Assembly: GCA_021613335.1 (NCBI GenBank)
Contig: JAJTWR010000437.1
Span: 617,001 to 681,000 of the forward strand
Direction of reading: 5' to 3'
Source of the DNA: Whitmania pigra
Lineage: Eukaryota > Annelida > Clitellata > Hirudinida > Haemopidae
Length of the DNA stretch: 64,000 nt
Part shown: positions 50,110 through 61,929 of the stretch, in pieces
Numbering within the stretch: position 1 is the stretch's first letter
Layout: every line of letters starts with the position of its first letter
Translations under genes and position numbers: made by a program
The notes under the pieces: generated by a model
What the model saw: only the letters and a program-made list of their open reading frames with translations
Told to the model about the DNA's origin: nothing
Databases searched by the model: none

Positions 50110-50850
50110 TTAATGTGAGCTTTATAGGTGAGTATGTTGTCAATGAGGACCCCAAGATCAACGTTTTTGTACATTAGCTTGATGAAATTAAGATGCGTGA
50201 CGTCTTGATGGAGATTTTAGTGCATTTTTCAGAAGCCAGCTTTAATTGCCATTTGTTTCTTCATAGAACTAACCAGTTGATTGCAGTCTGTAAGGAAGAG
50301 TTCTGAGGAGATGATGATTTTGAGTAGAGTTTGATATCGTATGCAAATAGTTTGAAATTGACAGAGATTTTAGAGAGTATGTTAGCAACATCATTTATAT
50401 AAATGAGGAAAAGCGTGAATTCGAGCACACTCCCTTTAGGCACACCACTGATTACATCACCGCTCTCGGATAGGTGGTCATTCACTTTGACTGCTTGGAT
50501 TCGGTTGGATAAGAATGCCTCAAGCCACTGTCAAGCAGGCTGTCTGAGAAGCCATAAGCTTGAAGTTTAATCAGCAGCTTTTGATGAGACACTCGAATCG
50601 AACGCCTTCCTGAAATCAAAGTTTATGATGTCGGTGCCCTGGTGCATCGACTTTGACCAGTCATATGTGCATTCGGTGAGTTTTCTGCATGTTGATCTGA
50701 AGTTTAGAAAGCCATGTTCTTCAGATGATATAAGACTGTTGATTTATAGGTAATTCAAGGTGTATTTGTTAATCACCCTTTCCATTGCTCGACAGCAAGA
50801 AGATGAGCGATATCGGTCGGTGGTTACCGATCAAAATTTTGTTCGAACTC
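50110..50850 (-). pseudogene. non-LTR reverse transcriptase relic (CR1/Jockey-like)
   Basis: The minus strand encodes SGVPKGSVLEFTLFLIYIND and an LFAYDIKLY block, the RT motifs (GVPQGSxLGPxLF and the catalytic FADD, here FAYD). Upstream, in another frame, is INFDFRKAFDSS, the motif A region (D-x-x-KAFD). Frameshifts and the altered catalytic motif show that it is dead. Confidence 0.85.
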
Positions 50851-51986
50851 TATTATCGACCTGAAATATATACCTGAAAAATACATGAAAAAGAAATATG
50901 TACATCTCTTTTCTTTTTTCCCCGAGATGGCCTTCCTCGTTTGGTCATCGACCTATTTAAACTAAGCATGGGACTTTCTTCCGTTTTCTTCCTTAGGTAC
51001 TCGAAAGATCGGTTTTCGTCGGTTTTCGAAAGTTCGGACAAAACTATTACAATATAGCGCCTTTGGGAAGGAGCGTTGTATAAATGGTTACATTCGACTC
51101 CCAGGTCTACAAACACCCTTTCTTCTGCGTGCTATAATCGTGTGCGTGTTAATTTAACATGAATGAGATTTCCGACTGGCAAGAATAAAAATTTAAATGG
51201 TGGAACAGACCTTTGTTTTTTTGGACTTACCAATTTGTGTCATTAACTTGAATTTAACTGAAATTTATTAATGACGACTTTAGGTAGTTTGTAGGGTGTT
51301 GTAGTATTTCATGTAATTTTGTCATAATTATTCAACCATTTTCATAAATACAACTGGTTTTAGTGTTTTTCACTGCAGATAGAGTATGGGATGGTGCTGT
51401 TTACATCGTAAATATCCTCACATCCATGGACTTATTATAGCAAATGTCTTCAATCTCTCAATGTTCTTCTAATGGTCCTGCTATAAAAACTATTAAAACA
51501 CTTCTCAAAAACATGGAATAAAATAGATACAATTTTGAGAATATAATGTCAGTCATAATTCTTTTCCAATCTTTATTAAAAAACAAAATGAAAGTCTTAT
51601 CCTATTCTTTTGGAACCCCTTATGAAGATTCCAACTAGTAACTGTAAGGAATTACCACCGCTACTCTGGCTTTTGCTAAATGATGAGTCAATTGATTTTC
51701 GGCATTGCGATAGGAGGATATCATGAAACCCACTGTATGTCAAAAATTATATGCAGCTTTTGGTACTAATTTCATGTTATAGTTCATGCACTATTTTGAC
51801 CCTAACAATTCCATATCCTCCCAGTGAAACTCACAGTATTCTTAAGTTCATCTTAAGTACATCTGATTAAGTTCATTATCTGCTCTAAGAATTGATCTCA
51901 AATTCCTACCTACAATCTTTCATATATCAATGAAGGACCTGCCTTGAAATCGTTAATTTCGATCTCATGAGCCAACATCTTGGCTT

Positions 51987-52250
51987 CTAGATAGATAACT
52001 TTTTTGAAACTCCTTGGTTTCCCTTTCTTTGTTTCAGGACCCACTGCTTTAAATCAGACTCTTTCAAGCACGCAGTCCATTTTTTTCCATTCGCTTCATT
52101 AACTTTGAACTCCCGAGCAGCTGTTCTGTTGCCTATGTGTTTTGCCCCTGAAACGACTTGAAGCTTGTGTGCAGCAGCTGCAAGAGTTATGTTTGTCAGC
52201 CATTTTCCTAACGACGTCGATATTTCAATCACGAGCACTGTTTTATAACT
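51987..52250 (-). pseudogene. pogo/Tigger-type transposase N-terminal HTH fragment
   Basis: The minus frame contains AAAHKLQVVSGAKHIGNRTA followed by AREFKVNEANGKKW. This fits the helix-turn-helix of pogo-like transposases (FKLxVxxYAxxxGNRAAxRxFxVxExxVRxW). It continues about 30 residues and ends. No catalytic domain is adjacent. Confidence 0.7.
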
Positions 52251-52981
52251 TTTTTGGTAACTGCTTCAATTAAATATTTTAATTAAGTAATTTTAATTTT
52301 TTCCATTTTTTTCATGATTTACGTAATGTCAGACACTTTGCAAAATTCATCAATGTTTCTCATTGTATTTGAACTCTATATAAACATGATGATTAAATAA
52401 AAAATTAATTCAATTGAAATATACTTTTACGTGATTATTTATTAAATATCTTTAGCCAAAAGAAAAAAAATGTCCATTGGTGCGTTTATAATCGTTTGCG
52501 TGTTTAAAATTGATTTTTTTTACACAAATTGGAAAAATTGCATATTACATTCATCTGCATGGTAATTTAGCAAAAATACGGTACTTCTCAAAAGTCTTAG
52601 TATTCGATATTTTAAATATCTGGTGGCCAGTATTTTCCCACTTCTGATAATAGCCTCTGTGTGAGTGAATTAATGAATAATGCTTTTGAAGAAAGAAGCA
52701 AGTGAGATTATATAAATATTTTTAACAAGCTTAGTTTGGAAAAGAAAAGTGATCAAAACAGCAAATCAAAAATTGGTCTCAACTAAATAACTGCACTCGA
52801 ATGAAATGCAAATAATAATGAGCAATTGCGTAAATATTTAAAAGACTGACAAAAAAAAATACTGATAAATATTAATATCGAGCAAATTCTATCAATATTC
52901 AACCGAGCAAGTGGTGAAGCAGGAATGACGCTCATGGAGTCTGCTTGTACTTACAATAACCGTACAACGGGAATCGTACCT

Positions 52982-53218
52982 TCACTTGCATCTACATCTT
53001 CCCTTATTTATAAAGGAAGATTTTCCGGAAGGACAATGACATGCTTTTTCTGGAAAATTGGGATGAATCAATCCTCCTTCTACAATCTTACTTAGGCATT
53101 TGGAACTTACAATTTCACACCAAATGAAGTCAGTGTTACCTTTGGCACAGCAGTCCTCGTCTTTCATACATACAACATCTCCTGTACTTTCTTCAAAGGG
53201 AATATCGTAGGTATGGGT
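52982..53218 (-). CDS. terminal exon of a cysteine-rich, probably secreted protein
   Basis: An open exon of 79 codons including stop. A splice acceptor (TTTGACGTTAG) lies at phase 0 just before the first codon. It encodes nine cysteines with the pattern C-x5-CC-x10-C-x6-C, then C-x-C and a terminal C-x-C (VCMKDEDCC ... KACHCPSGK ... CRCK). The density and end-capped CRC motif suggest a compact disulfide-rich extracellular domain. I do not recognise the family. The 5' exon with a signal peptide was not found upstream on the minus strand. Confidence 0.55.
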   Translation of the reverse strand, partial: THTYDIPFEESTGDVVCMKDEDCCAKGNTDFIWCEIVSSKCLSKIVEGGLIHPNFPEKACHCPSGKSSFINKGRCRCK

Positions 53219-53321
53219 CTAACGTCAAATGGTTCCATTCTAAGATTAGCTGGTAAAAAATTAAAAATTTTGCTCGCCTCCATTTTTTCTTGCTCGAGCC
53301 TTTTCTCGGCAGTGTACAATT

Positions 53322-53730
53322 ATTTCCATGTTTCGATCGCAGCTTGATAATGTCCTGGATAATTTCGAAGTACGAGGCACTTTCACAAATCGTCTGTCTT
53401 GCTCACCAGAGCCGGATAAAGCTTGTTGCATATTTGCAAACGTCGTGAATCGAGCCTCGCGAGAACGACTCGAGAATCTCGTACGGCAATTCTTCCAATC
53501 CGTCGATCGCTTCAAAATCTTTGAATAGGAGATTTCTGAACTACTCCACATTCAATCGACATTTTGCTTTTTACATTTCCAAACGGCATTTGTTTCTCTC
53601 CTCGAGAAGGAAGCATATTGTCTCGAGACGCCTCAAGACATCAGCTCCTAAAAGACAATCGTCTTTTTCAACTTCTTCGACAATCTTCGTGTCAACAAGC
53701 TCATGTCGGGCGAATTTTTGAGGTGATTTC
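53322..53730 (+). other. unexplained GC-richer protein-like stretch
   Basis: The plus frame starting at 53328 (MFRSQLDNVLDNFEVRG...) reads 66 codons to a TAG. Beyond that stop the same frame continues for another 40 or so helix-like codons. Base composition is clearly less AT-rich than its surroundings. It could be a decayed gene or transposon fragment; the minus strand is also open for 96 codons. No function is proposed. Confidence 0.3.
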
Positions 53731-54129
53731 TTGATTTAATGCTTTTGTTTTGATATTTGATTTTCTTCTTCTTTCCGCCTTTCAAACTCTGACGTTGACT
53801 AGAATAAATTTATTTGTTCGTAGTCTTTCTATTAAAGCTAAGATCATGACTCACAGTGGAACATTTACAAGCGAAACTGACATTGATTTCTTCTCACAAA
53901 TTCTATCCTAATATTTAGGTCCTCGTTGATGCAAAATGCTGCCAGTGATTCACTGGCAGTGAATGTGAATATATGAATGAGTGGAGTAGCAAGGTCGTAT
54001 TTTCTTTTTGTTTTTGATTTTTGCATTGATGCTTGCCTAAGATGCTCGAGGCGACAGGAAAATAAACTGACCAGAGTTGAACGTGCCGTGTTCGATATTT
54101 GTTATATATAGGACCGAAGATGTTATGAA

Positions 54130-54680
54130 AGGCTTCAGAATTAAGTGAGAGGGGAACAGCAAATTTCCTGAAAGATACGTAACAGAAACGAATTGTTTTG
54201 TTGGTCAATATCAATAGTCAGAGAACAAGCTGAATCTAGCAAGATTTTTGGGCTACAGATAAATTGTACTGGACAGACCAGACTTGAAAACAATAGTTTT
54301 GGAAAAAGTACGACTGCACAAAAGTCGAAGAAGCACAGCATCACCTCAGTTTGGTGGTATTCCATTGGAGACGACTGCTGAACATCCAGTGATGCAATCC
54401 ACGCAGATCAAAATCCTCTTAACGAGACTCAATTTGATCTGGCTGGCAGTGGCACAAGACCTGCGTATCATCACATGTAGCATTGGAGTTAACGAATGTG
54501 CCCGAATGACGTTCTCAAGTTCAGAGTAAAAGGAACCACCCTCTGGGCACTCCTTATATTGTAAAGGATGACAACTCCAATTGAGCACTGCCAATGGATA
54601 AAGAAAGATCGGCTAAGATACGATAGAAACAATTGATGAAGCCGAACGAATGTTTCTAAAAAGTTGTGATCGACTGTTTC
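54130..54680 (-). pseudogene. second non-LTR reverse transcriptase relic
   Basis: Broken minus frames contain GVPRG, ATCDDTQVLCHCQPDQIE (motif C, YADDTQVY, here CDDTQV), HHWMFSSRLQWNTTKL and AQKSC, the order found in CR1-like RTs from the catalytic box to the NxLxLNxxKTE region. Multiple frameshifts are present. Confidence 0.8.
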
Positions 54681-55156
54681 AAAAGCTGTCTTCCTTATTA
54701 ATTTGTTAATTTTGAAATTTAAAAAAAAAGTTGATTATTTTGTGATGAAACCATCTTTTAAAACATATTCGTTCATACACTATAAATATTTTATTTTAGC
54801 GATTAACAGTCTCAAATTGAAACAGCTCTTGAAAATCAAACAATTTCAATTTTTCATTGTACACAAGTTTCGAGATGTTTTGCTGAGTACCAAATGATTC
54901 TTAAGGGATTTTTTTTCTTTTGTTTTGTAGACGGTTTTCAGTTGTGGTGGATATGGCTGTGATGGTCAGATGGATCATTTATACTAAAACACGAATACAC
55001 TGACTACATTGGCGTCACCATTCACTCGTTTGAACAGATTTAGTACGTCTAACACAAGCAGTTTTTTAATGCTAAGGATCGATACTTTCTAAAACTTTAC
55101 TCAGGTGAAAATATAAAAATGAAAATATTTGGAGTGGAAAATTGTTTCGAAACTTT

Positions 55157-58100
55157 TCAAACTTTTGAAACAGTTCTTGGTTTGACGTTCCTGACAGACA
55201 CAGGAAAGAGCGGTAAATGTTCCCAAAAAGTGGCTTCTGAACTTGTCCGCTTGCGTCTGAAAGAAAGAGATGAGACTCTTTTATGAGGGGAATCATGTCC
55301 TCCATCAGATAAACTGTCCGTCCTGATTCTTTCAGAATGCCTCCTCTTGTGACTGAACGATCCTTCGTAGAGTTTGAGCGGAGGAAAAAGATCTTCTTTA
55401 AGAATCGTTGGTTGAGAAGTTTTTGGTTGTTGTTTGTTTGCTTGATGAGAATTCTGGCAAATGGAGTTTTGGTTTGAAGCCTGATGCAAGGAAGTCGATC
55501 TCTTGGCACGGCCGAAAGTCTCACCTGACAATTCTGAATAAACGACGCCATTCCATACCCTGGTGACCACTGGTCTACAAGGAGAAATGTTAACCCCTGC
55601 ATCGGGCGCTATTATGCCCAGTGGCATGTTTTCGAAATTTAAAACGAGATTTCCTTCAGGAATTATGTTTGAATTCCACGATTTTGTTCTGCCGAAGTGA
55701 CGAACGTTTGTCTTGGTTTTGTTGAAAGTTCTGTCAAAGCCTCTGACTTGGTAACTTTTATAACGTCAGACTCCTGCTTGTTTCCCTCGAAAGAGCATTT
55801 TCTTGGCAACGAACCTCTGACGGTCATGTCCACTGAGCTTGACCTTAAAGATATACTTTTTTGAAGAATTTCAACTCAATTAAACATTATCTCCAATCAC
55901 ATCAATAGATACTGATAATCAAAATAAGGGACAAATTCATTCCAACATATTTCTCACTAAACATTTTAAGAGAAGAGTGTCTTTTCTTACTATAATAGAA
56001 CATCGAGTTTTTGAGTCAAATTTTGTCTCATTATTCTAATTTTTGCGCATTTTGTCACTGAAAATAAACTGAAAAAAAGAGCGGAATGATCCTTTCACCT
56101 CCGTTGCCTCTGCTTCTCCACCATCATCTTCTTCATCTTCCTCCGTTTTCTTCTGCACCAAAACAGGAAGCCGAGTAATATGAAGAAGATGAGACAGAAT
56201 ATAACGATGATGAGAATCCACACAAGCAAGGTGGGAGTTACACCTGTGCGATGATTAATGCAACCGTGAGAATTTGAAATTCATGAGACCGGTTATTTTG
56301 TTTTAATCATCAAGTAATGAGATGGATGTTTATTAAAACATACGCACAAAGTGAAAACTTATATTCATATATTCATTTCTTCATATCTATTTGTAGTTTT
56401 CTAACAACCCAAGTTAACAGCCGATTATAGGGACATACTCTTAATTAGGACTTCGAATGTGCTCAGTTTTATTTCACAGATGGCGCCCTGGTGTCTGGAA
56501 TGTGGTGACCCGTCATAACAGCCCGGCGACAGAATAGCCCCGACAAAACAGCCCCGTCAAAATAGCACGGCGTCAAAATAGCTCAAGACAAAACAGCCCC
56601 GACAAAACCGCCCCGACAAAACAGCCCCGTCAAAATAGCACGGCGTCAAAATAGCTCAAGACAAAACAGCCCCGACAAAACCGCCCCGACAAAACAGCCC
56701 CGTCAAAATAGCACGGCGTCAAAATAGCTCAAGACAAAACAGCCCCGACAAAACCGCCCCGACAAAACAGCCCCGTCGAAACAGCCCGGCGTCAAAATAG
56801 CCCAGGACGGAAAAATCCCGTCAAAATGGCCCCGTCAAAATAGCCCCGACAAAATAGCCCGGCGACAACATAGCCCGGGACAAAACAACCCGGCGACAAA
56901 ATAGCTCGGCGACATAATAGCCCCATGATAACTCCATGTCAAAGTATTTTTTAAAAATGTTGTGAAACTGAATCAAAATTTAATTCGAAATTAGTGGCTT
57001 GAATGCTTTGATCGTTTTGAGTATTGTTTGTTGTTATTATTGTTCTCCAGAAGTTTAATTTGCATAGTCTTGCTTATTCAAATTTGTATCTGGCTTACAA
57101 ATTTGTGTTGACATTATCCTGATCACAAGTTGCTTGTGAGGGGTCCTTTTCAAAATTGAAATACGTTTTGAACAGATTAAGAAATTTTCTGAACCAGTCA
57201 ATTCTACGATCATTCATGCTGATGTCTTGTGAGAAAGACTCTTTTCCAAGAATCAATAACAATGAAATCATTGATGTTTTAGCATCGACTAGTGAAACGA
57301 TGAAAAAGCTGTTATAATAGTTAATAGTGTATAGAAATTTTAGACTCTAGTGTTTCTTATGTTTAAGTTGATCAAAGTAAGAGTTAAATAAAAGTTCCCG
57401 GGCCGGTTTTTTAAGCCAGTCCGACCCTGGTGACAGGGCTGTTTTGACGGGGCTATTTTGTCGCCGGGTTGTTTTGTCCTGGGCTATTTTGTCGCCGGGC
57501 TATTTTGTCGGGGCTATTTTGACTGGGCCATTTTGACCGGATTTTTCCGTCCTGGGCTATTTTGACGCCGGGCTGTTTCGACGGGGCTGTTTTGTCGGGG
57601 CGGTTTTGTCGGGGCTGTTTTGTCTTGAGCTATTTTGACGCCGGGCTGTTTTGACGGGGCTGTTTTGTCGGGGCTATTCTGTCGCCGGGCTGTTATGACG
57701 GGGTGCCCTGGAATGTATTTAAGGATGGTTTTAGCGACGTTTTTGCATCAGAAAAACCCAGAAAACCATGCTCAGAAAAAATGAGATAAACTACGTTTTG
57801 TGGGTGAATGGCTGGACAGATGTGCAGGAAGGATGTACGATTGCAGATAAGTGAATTGATAGGGGGATGAATGAATAAATGGACGGACGGATGGACAAAT
57901 GGATGAATAGATGGACGGACGGATCGATGGATGGTTAGATGGATGGATGGATTTATGGATGGACGGACGTTTGGACGGATAGATAGATGAATGGTTGGAA
58001 GGATGGACGAATGAAACTTTCAATTGGAAATGTATCAAATAAAATCCACACACGATGCAATTATTCTAGACAGATCTTAATGAAGCGAGACAACAGCGAT

Positions 58101-58374
58101 GTTTTAAGAGAAATTTAAAAGTCCACCAAATTACGTGGATTAAGATGGAATAGATCACTTACGACCAGGTGTATGTCGCAACCGCCATTACTGAGGTGAC
58201 GTGGTGATGAAGTGCTGAAATGATGGATGATGGTAACCGGGGTCAATAAGTTCGACGGTGGTGGTTGGAATGCAATGAGTTTCTTGTTTGGTGTTAATCT
58301 TAGATTGATGAATGATGCAAATAAGGTTTTTGTCGTCGTCGTCATCATCATCATCGTCGTCATCATCATCATCG

Positions 58375-58406
<32 letters not shown>

Positions 58407-58623
58407 ATCGTCATCATCCTTCTTCTTCATTATAGCCGGTCATAGACGTTTGTCATTATTGCTTTGTTAGCATCATTACTTTCATGGTTATGGTTATTGT
58501 TTTAGTTTAATTAAATGTTAAAAGTACGTAAAAAGTACCTGTTTCACGTGTTTCAAGAATTGTCTTTTTTCCCTCCTTAAAATTGCAGGCGTTGAGACCT
58601 TTTGCAATTTTAAGCCACCTTGT

Positions 58624-58660
<37 letters not shown>

Positions 58661-59350
58661 GTCATCGTCATCATCATAATCATAATCATCATAATCATCA
58701 TAATCATCATAATCATCATAATCATTCGCGATTACTCCTGGAATTGAGTTCATTGCCAACGCCTTCATCTTCATATTTTGAGAAAGTCTGGTAAGTCCTG
58801 CTATTATATATTTATGTTGTATCTCATGGACTCTCCAAATACATCCGAGAAATATGACACTCACATTCATGCTTGATAAAACCACAGTTTGTGGTGATGA
58901 TACCGATGCAAGCGATAATGTTGATATTCTGACAATTTGGACAACTTTTTAATCTAATTTTGCATTTTACCAACAGAATAATTAATGTATTACATCATTG
59001 CATCAACACATCATTACATCATTTCACCCATCAAATCATTAGCAAGAACATTATCTCGTTTGATTCAATGCTTTCAACAGATTTCATGACTTCACGAAAA
59101 CATTGAAAGAGTTCAAAAGGTTCGAAGAGTGCAGAGAGTTGAAAGTTGAAACTTGGAAAAGTGAGCAACTTGAGTGTCTTACATCCGTCTTCATCGCTGT
59201 GGTCGAAAGCCCCGCAGTTTGGCACCGAGTTGCACCTGAGTGAGGAGTGGATGCAGTACCTTTGGAGGGGGTTGCAGAGGAGATGAGATGTGTCGATGCA
59301 GTATTCGCCACCCTTGCAGTGAAATTCTCTGCAATCGTTCTCGAAATCAT
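55157..59350 (-). CDS. LDLa single-pass receptor, 3' portion (partial)
   Basis: Two exons are firm. 59183-59350 encodes an LDL receptor class A module (CREFHCKGG ... [10 protein letters not shown] ... HSDEDGC) and 56099-56243 encodes a transmembrane helix ([20 protein letters not shown]) with a basic stop-transfer stretch ([10 protein letters not shown]). Their phase-1 junction completes the last LDLa cysteine exactly. The cytoplasmic tail follows at phase 2. An acceptor near 55855 gives [11 protein letters not shown]..., ending in TAA near 55666; acceptors near 55740 open another frame that runs to the stop at 55157 (Ser/Lys/Arg-rich, about 190 codons). Which tail is used is unresolved. Upstream exons (the LDLa exon begins at phase 1) were not found before the window edge. 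LDLa next to a TM recalls CUB-LDLa receptors such as NETO, but no CUB was seen. Confidence 0.75.
56504..57707. mobile_element. foldback element with 9-bp target duplication (FB/MULE-like)
   Basis: Two inverted arms, 56504-56932 and about 57430-57707, consist almost wholly of a 13-15 bp unit (AAAACAGCCCCGAC and variants). They flank an AT-rich loop of about 500 bp with no coding capacity. Termini match: GGTGACCCGTCATAACAGCC on the left and, reverse-complemented, GGCACCCCGTCATAACAGCC on the right. The direct repeat CTGGAATGT flanks it at 56495-56503 and 57708-57716. The left arm holds a 73-bp higher-order unit repeated at 56551, 56624 and 56697; the right arm has it once. Arms of tandem units and a 9-bp duplication match Drosophila FB and Mutator-like foldback elements. 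Confidence 0.9.
57795..58015. repeat. (GGAT/GGAC)n tetranucleotide microsatellite
   Basis: Imperfect GGAT, GGAC and GAAT repeats over about 220 bp. This produces the spurious HPSIHPS-type frames on the minus strand. Confidence 0.85.
58333..58422. repeat. (GTC/ATC)n microsatellite
   Basis: Mixed GTC and ATC trinucleotides about 90 bp long, in the intron of the LDLa receptor gene. The poly-Asp frame opposite is an artefact. Confidence 0.9.
58623..58726. repeat. (ATC)n with (ATAATC)n microsatellite
   Basis: A pure ATC run followed by a hexamer-type ATAATC block, in the same intron as the preceding microsatellite. Confidence 0.9.
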
Positions 59351-59944
59351 CTGTCAACAAAGTTCAACAGGCCATCACCAAAATGTTAATTGGAACAAGA
59401 AATGTTTGCAGGCATGTTGTATAATTACAATTTTAATTTATACCTTAAATAATTTTTTTAATTCATTTCCTACAATTTCTTGTTAAAAATTTAAAAGAAA
59501 AGTAAAAGTAATGTCATTATCAAATCATGGAATTTTTTCAAAATTATTGAGGTGTGGGAGGCAGAATTCATGAATATTTTGAAGAAAATTTCTATTTGAA
59601 TTTAACCGGTTTTAGTGCAGGCTAGGTTGCGAACACGACATATAACGACTGTTATTACCTCTACGTACAAGATCACTACCCACTGGGCCAACCTGCATGC
59701 CATACATTCTTGTCATCACAATGTAGATTCATAGTCAGAGGTCATATCCGGCCATTTTTAAGGTCCTGACGGATTTTAAATTTTTGTCATTATTCTATTA
59801 CCAAATTGACTTAACTTAGGGGGCCAAACATTCTATCGGTGAACCTGACCATAGAATAAGTATGATGTCCATTTTGATCCTTTCACAAATCAGAACTTCT
59901 TTGACGACGATTCCAAAGTAAGTTGGAAAGTCAGCAAGAAAGAA

Positions 59945-60062
59945 GATATCATCATCGCTGTCGTCATCACCATCGTAATAATCATCATCATCGTCATCGT
60001 CATCGTCATCGTCGTCGTCGCCGCCATCATCATCGTCATCATCAATATCATCGTCATCATTC
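59945..60062. repeat. (ATC/GTC)n microsatellite
   Basis: About 115 bp of mixed ATC and GTC trinucleotides. It accounts for the poly-Asp minus frame that starts here. Confidence 0.9.
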
Positions 60063-60307
60063 ACTCAAAAATATAAAAGTAGTGCAACTGCCAATTCCTT
60101 AACCCTCAGGAATTGACGCCAAATAAATGATTGCGCGCCTCCTTTGGGCGTTCCATAATTCACGGCATTTCTATTTAATTTTATCTATTATTAACAAACT
60201 TTGTTTAATTAATTCATACAAAAATTTCAGAAATGTATTTATTAATCAATACTCTTGAAGATAATAATTCACAGCATTGGCATTAAATATTTATCAATTT
60301 ATTAATA

Positions 60308-61135
60308 CAGTAAAACCTCTCTATAAAGAACATCTCTATAACGATATATTCGTTATTATGAAACTGCTCTAAGGTCCCCGCCAAATCACTATACTCTCTG
60401 TGTTAAAAATATTCTCAACAACGAATTTTCTCAATAGCCAATCAACGAAAAGCATTTTGGTCCCCATGTTGTTCAAACTATCTCTGTAATGAAAAAATTG
60501 ATTTTTTTTATCTGTAAATTTTTATATTAGCAAAATAGCTAAATATGTTTAATTTAACATATTTACTATTCAGAATCTTTTAAAAAAATTTTGTACCTCC
60601 GCTATTTTGATTTTTAAGGCGTGTCATCGTTTAAGCAATAGTGTCCGAATAAATAAAAATAAAGAGAGCAAACATAAATTTAAAGACAAAAGTAAACTTT
60701 GTTTAAAGATGTTGAACAAATTGAAAAAATATGTTTTTGTGCTCAGAACACTCGCGACATCGCTAAAATGTTTAAAATCAAGCCATCAACACGTTCTAGC
60801 ATCATTAAAACTAAAGAAAAAATTATAAAAGCTCCAGAAAGTGACACTAGGCTTAAATTTAAACAAAAATATACAGACTTAAACATATCCTAACTTTTTC
60901 ATTTTTTGAAAAAAATGTTCATGTCATTTTTAATTGTTAAAATTGATTATGAAATAAAAGTTAAAACTTAAAAGAATCAAGAGTTTGTTTTTATAAAAAT
61001 CTGAATCAATTTACGTTTTATAAGAAATTATATAGCATATATAACATAAATTATTTCGAATTATTTCTATAAAGAAATACGATTTTTTCGGTCCTTTTTT
61101 ATTTCGTTATAGAGCGGTTTTACTGTATACTTAGA
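60308..61135 (+). mobile_element. Tigger/pogo deletion derivative
   Basis: Terminal inverted repeats CAGTAAAACCTCTCTATAA (left) and CAGTAAAACCGCTCTATAAC (right, reverse-complemented) are flanked by TA dinucleotides at 60306-60307 and 61136-61137. Inside, plus frames around 60660-60890 contain a DKSKLCLKML-like helix and TRDIAKMFKIKPSTRSSIIK, a Tigger-type HTH (IAxxFxVxxSTxxxIxKxK). The DDE domain is missing, so at 828 bp this is an internally deleted, non-autonomous copy. Confidence 0.9.
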
Positions 61136-61929
61136 AATATTGATTGAAAATTTTAACCAGAATAGTTGTAATCTGATTGATCTTCCTTGGGAATCCAAAC
61201 AGCTGTCCATATTATTCGAAAACCTTTCATTTGGTATTCAATGCTGGATGATGATTCAAACCTATCAATTTCGTGGACGCGTTTATAATAATTTATTGAT
61301 TTTGAATTAATAATTATGGGCACAATAAATAATAAATTTTAAAGCTAATAAATAATTAATGTGACTTAATTAAATATATTATCACATATTAGAATCAAAC
61401 TTAAACCGAAACTTTCAATGATGGATAATAATACAGTATTAATAAATTTCGGTAAGCCGATATGTCGGTGGACCTGGAGGCGAAGGGATACCGGATATAC
61501 CTCTTCCCCATGGAGGTTAGCGTAAGGGGCATAGTACGCAGGCCGACTAACGCTTTCCTCACCAAGATTGCAGAAGGGAGAGAATAAAGGCTATGACAAA
61601 GATGTCTGAGGCCGCAGAAGCCGCATAATTCTGGATCTGGCACCTAGAGTGTTCACTCTCTCTCTCATCTAGATGAGGAGCTAGAGGGAGTTTTAAGAGG
61701 TCAATTCAGGAAAGCCGAAGAAAGCCATTGGTCGCCTTTCTAAATGATCAACCAAATCATTGGCCGAGAGACGCATTTTTGCCGGGGAAAATGGGCCGAC
61801 CGCGGGCTCGCAAAACACTAAGAACTACGGACCAAACCGCGATCGTGCAAAGGCCCGCGGTAGAGTCCCGAAACTTTTTAGCTTTGGCTGCAGCTACAAA
61901 TAAATTATAAGGCCCAGTTTGCATATGTT

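Noticed and set aside
50853..51116. Minus ORF with an RGRPSRGKKK AT-hook-like string
   Set aside because: A single motif in an otherwise featureless frame beside a retrotransposon relic; no splice context or family match.
56521..56900. CRISPR-like regular short repeats
   Set aside because: The spacers are themselves variants of the repeat, the array is mirrored in inverted orientation 500 bp away, and the context is eukaryotic. It is a foldback transposon arm.
57772..58053. HPSIHPS-rich secreted-looking ORF
   Set aside because: Translation of the GGAT/GGAC tetranucleotide repeat.
58188..58430. Poly-Asp and poly-Thr/Met frames
   Set aside because: Produced by the GTC/ATC microsatellite on either strand. 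The same applies near 58610-58885 and 59816-60064.
59840..59935. Possible plus-strand exon (HFDPFTNQNFFDDDSK then GTAAGT)
   Set aside because: It has a good donor and looks protein-like, but it is on the opposite strand to the surrounding receptor gene, has only a weak acceptor and no partner exons.
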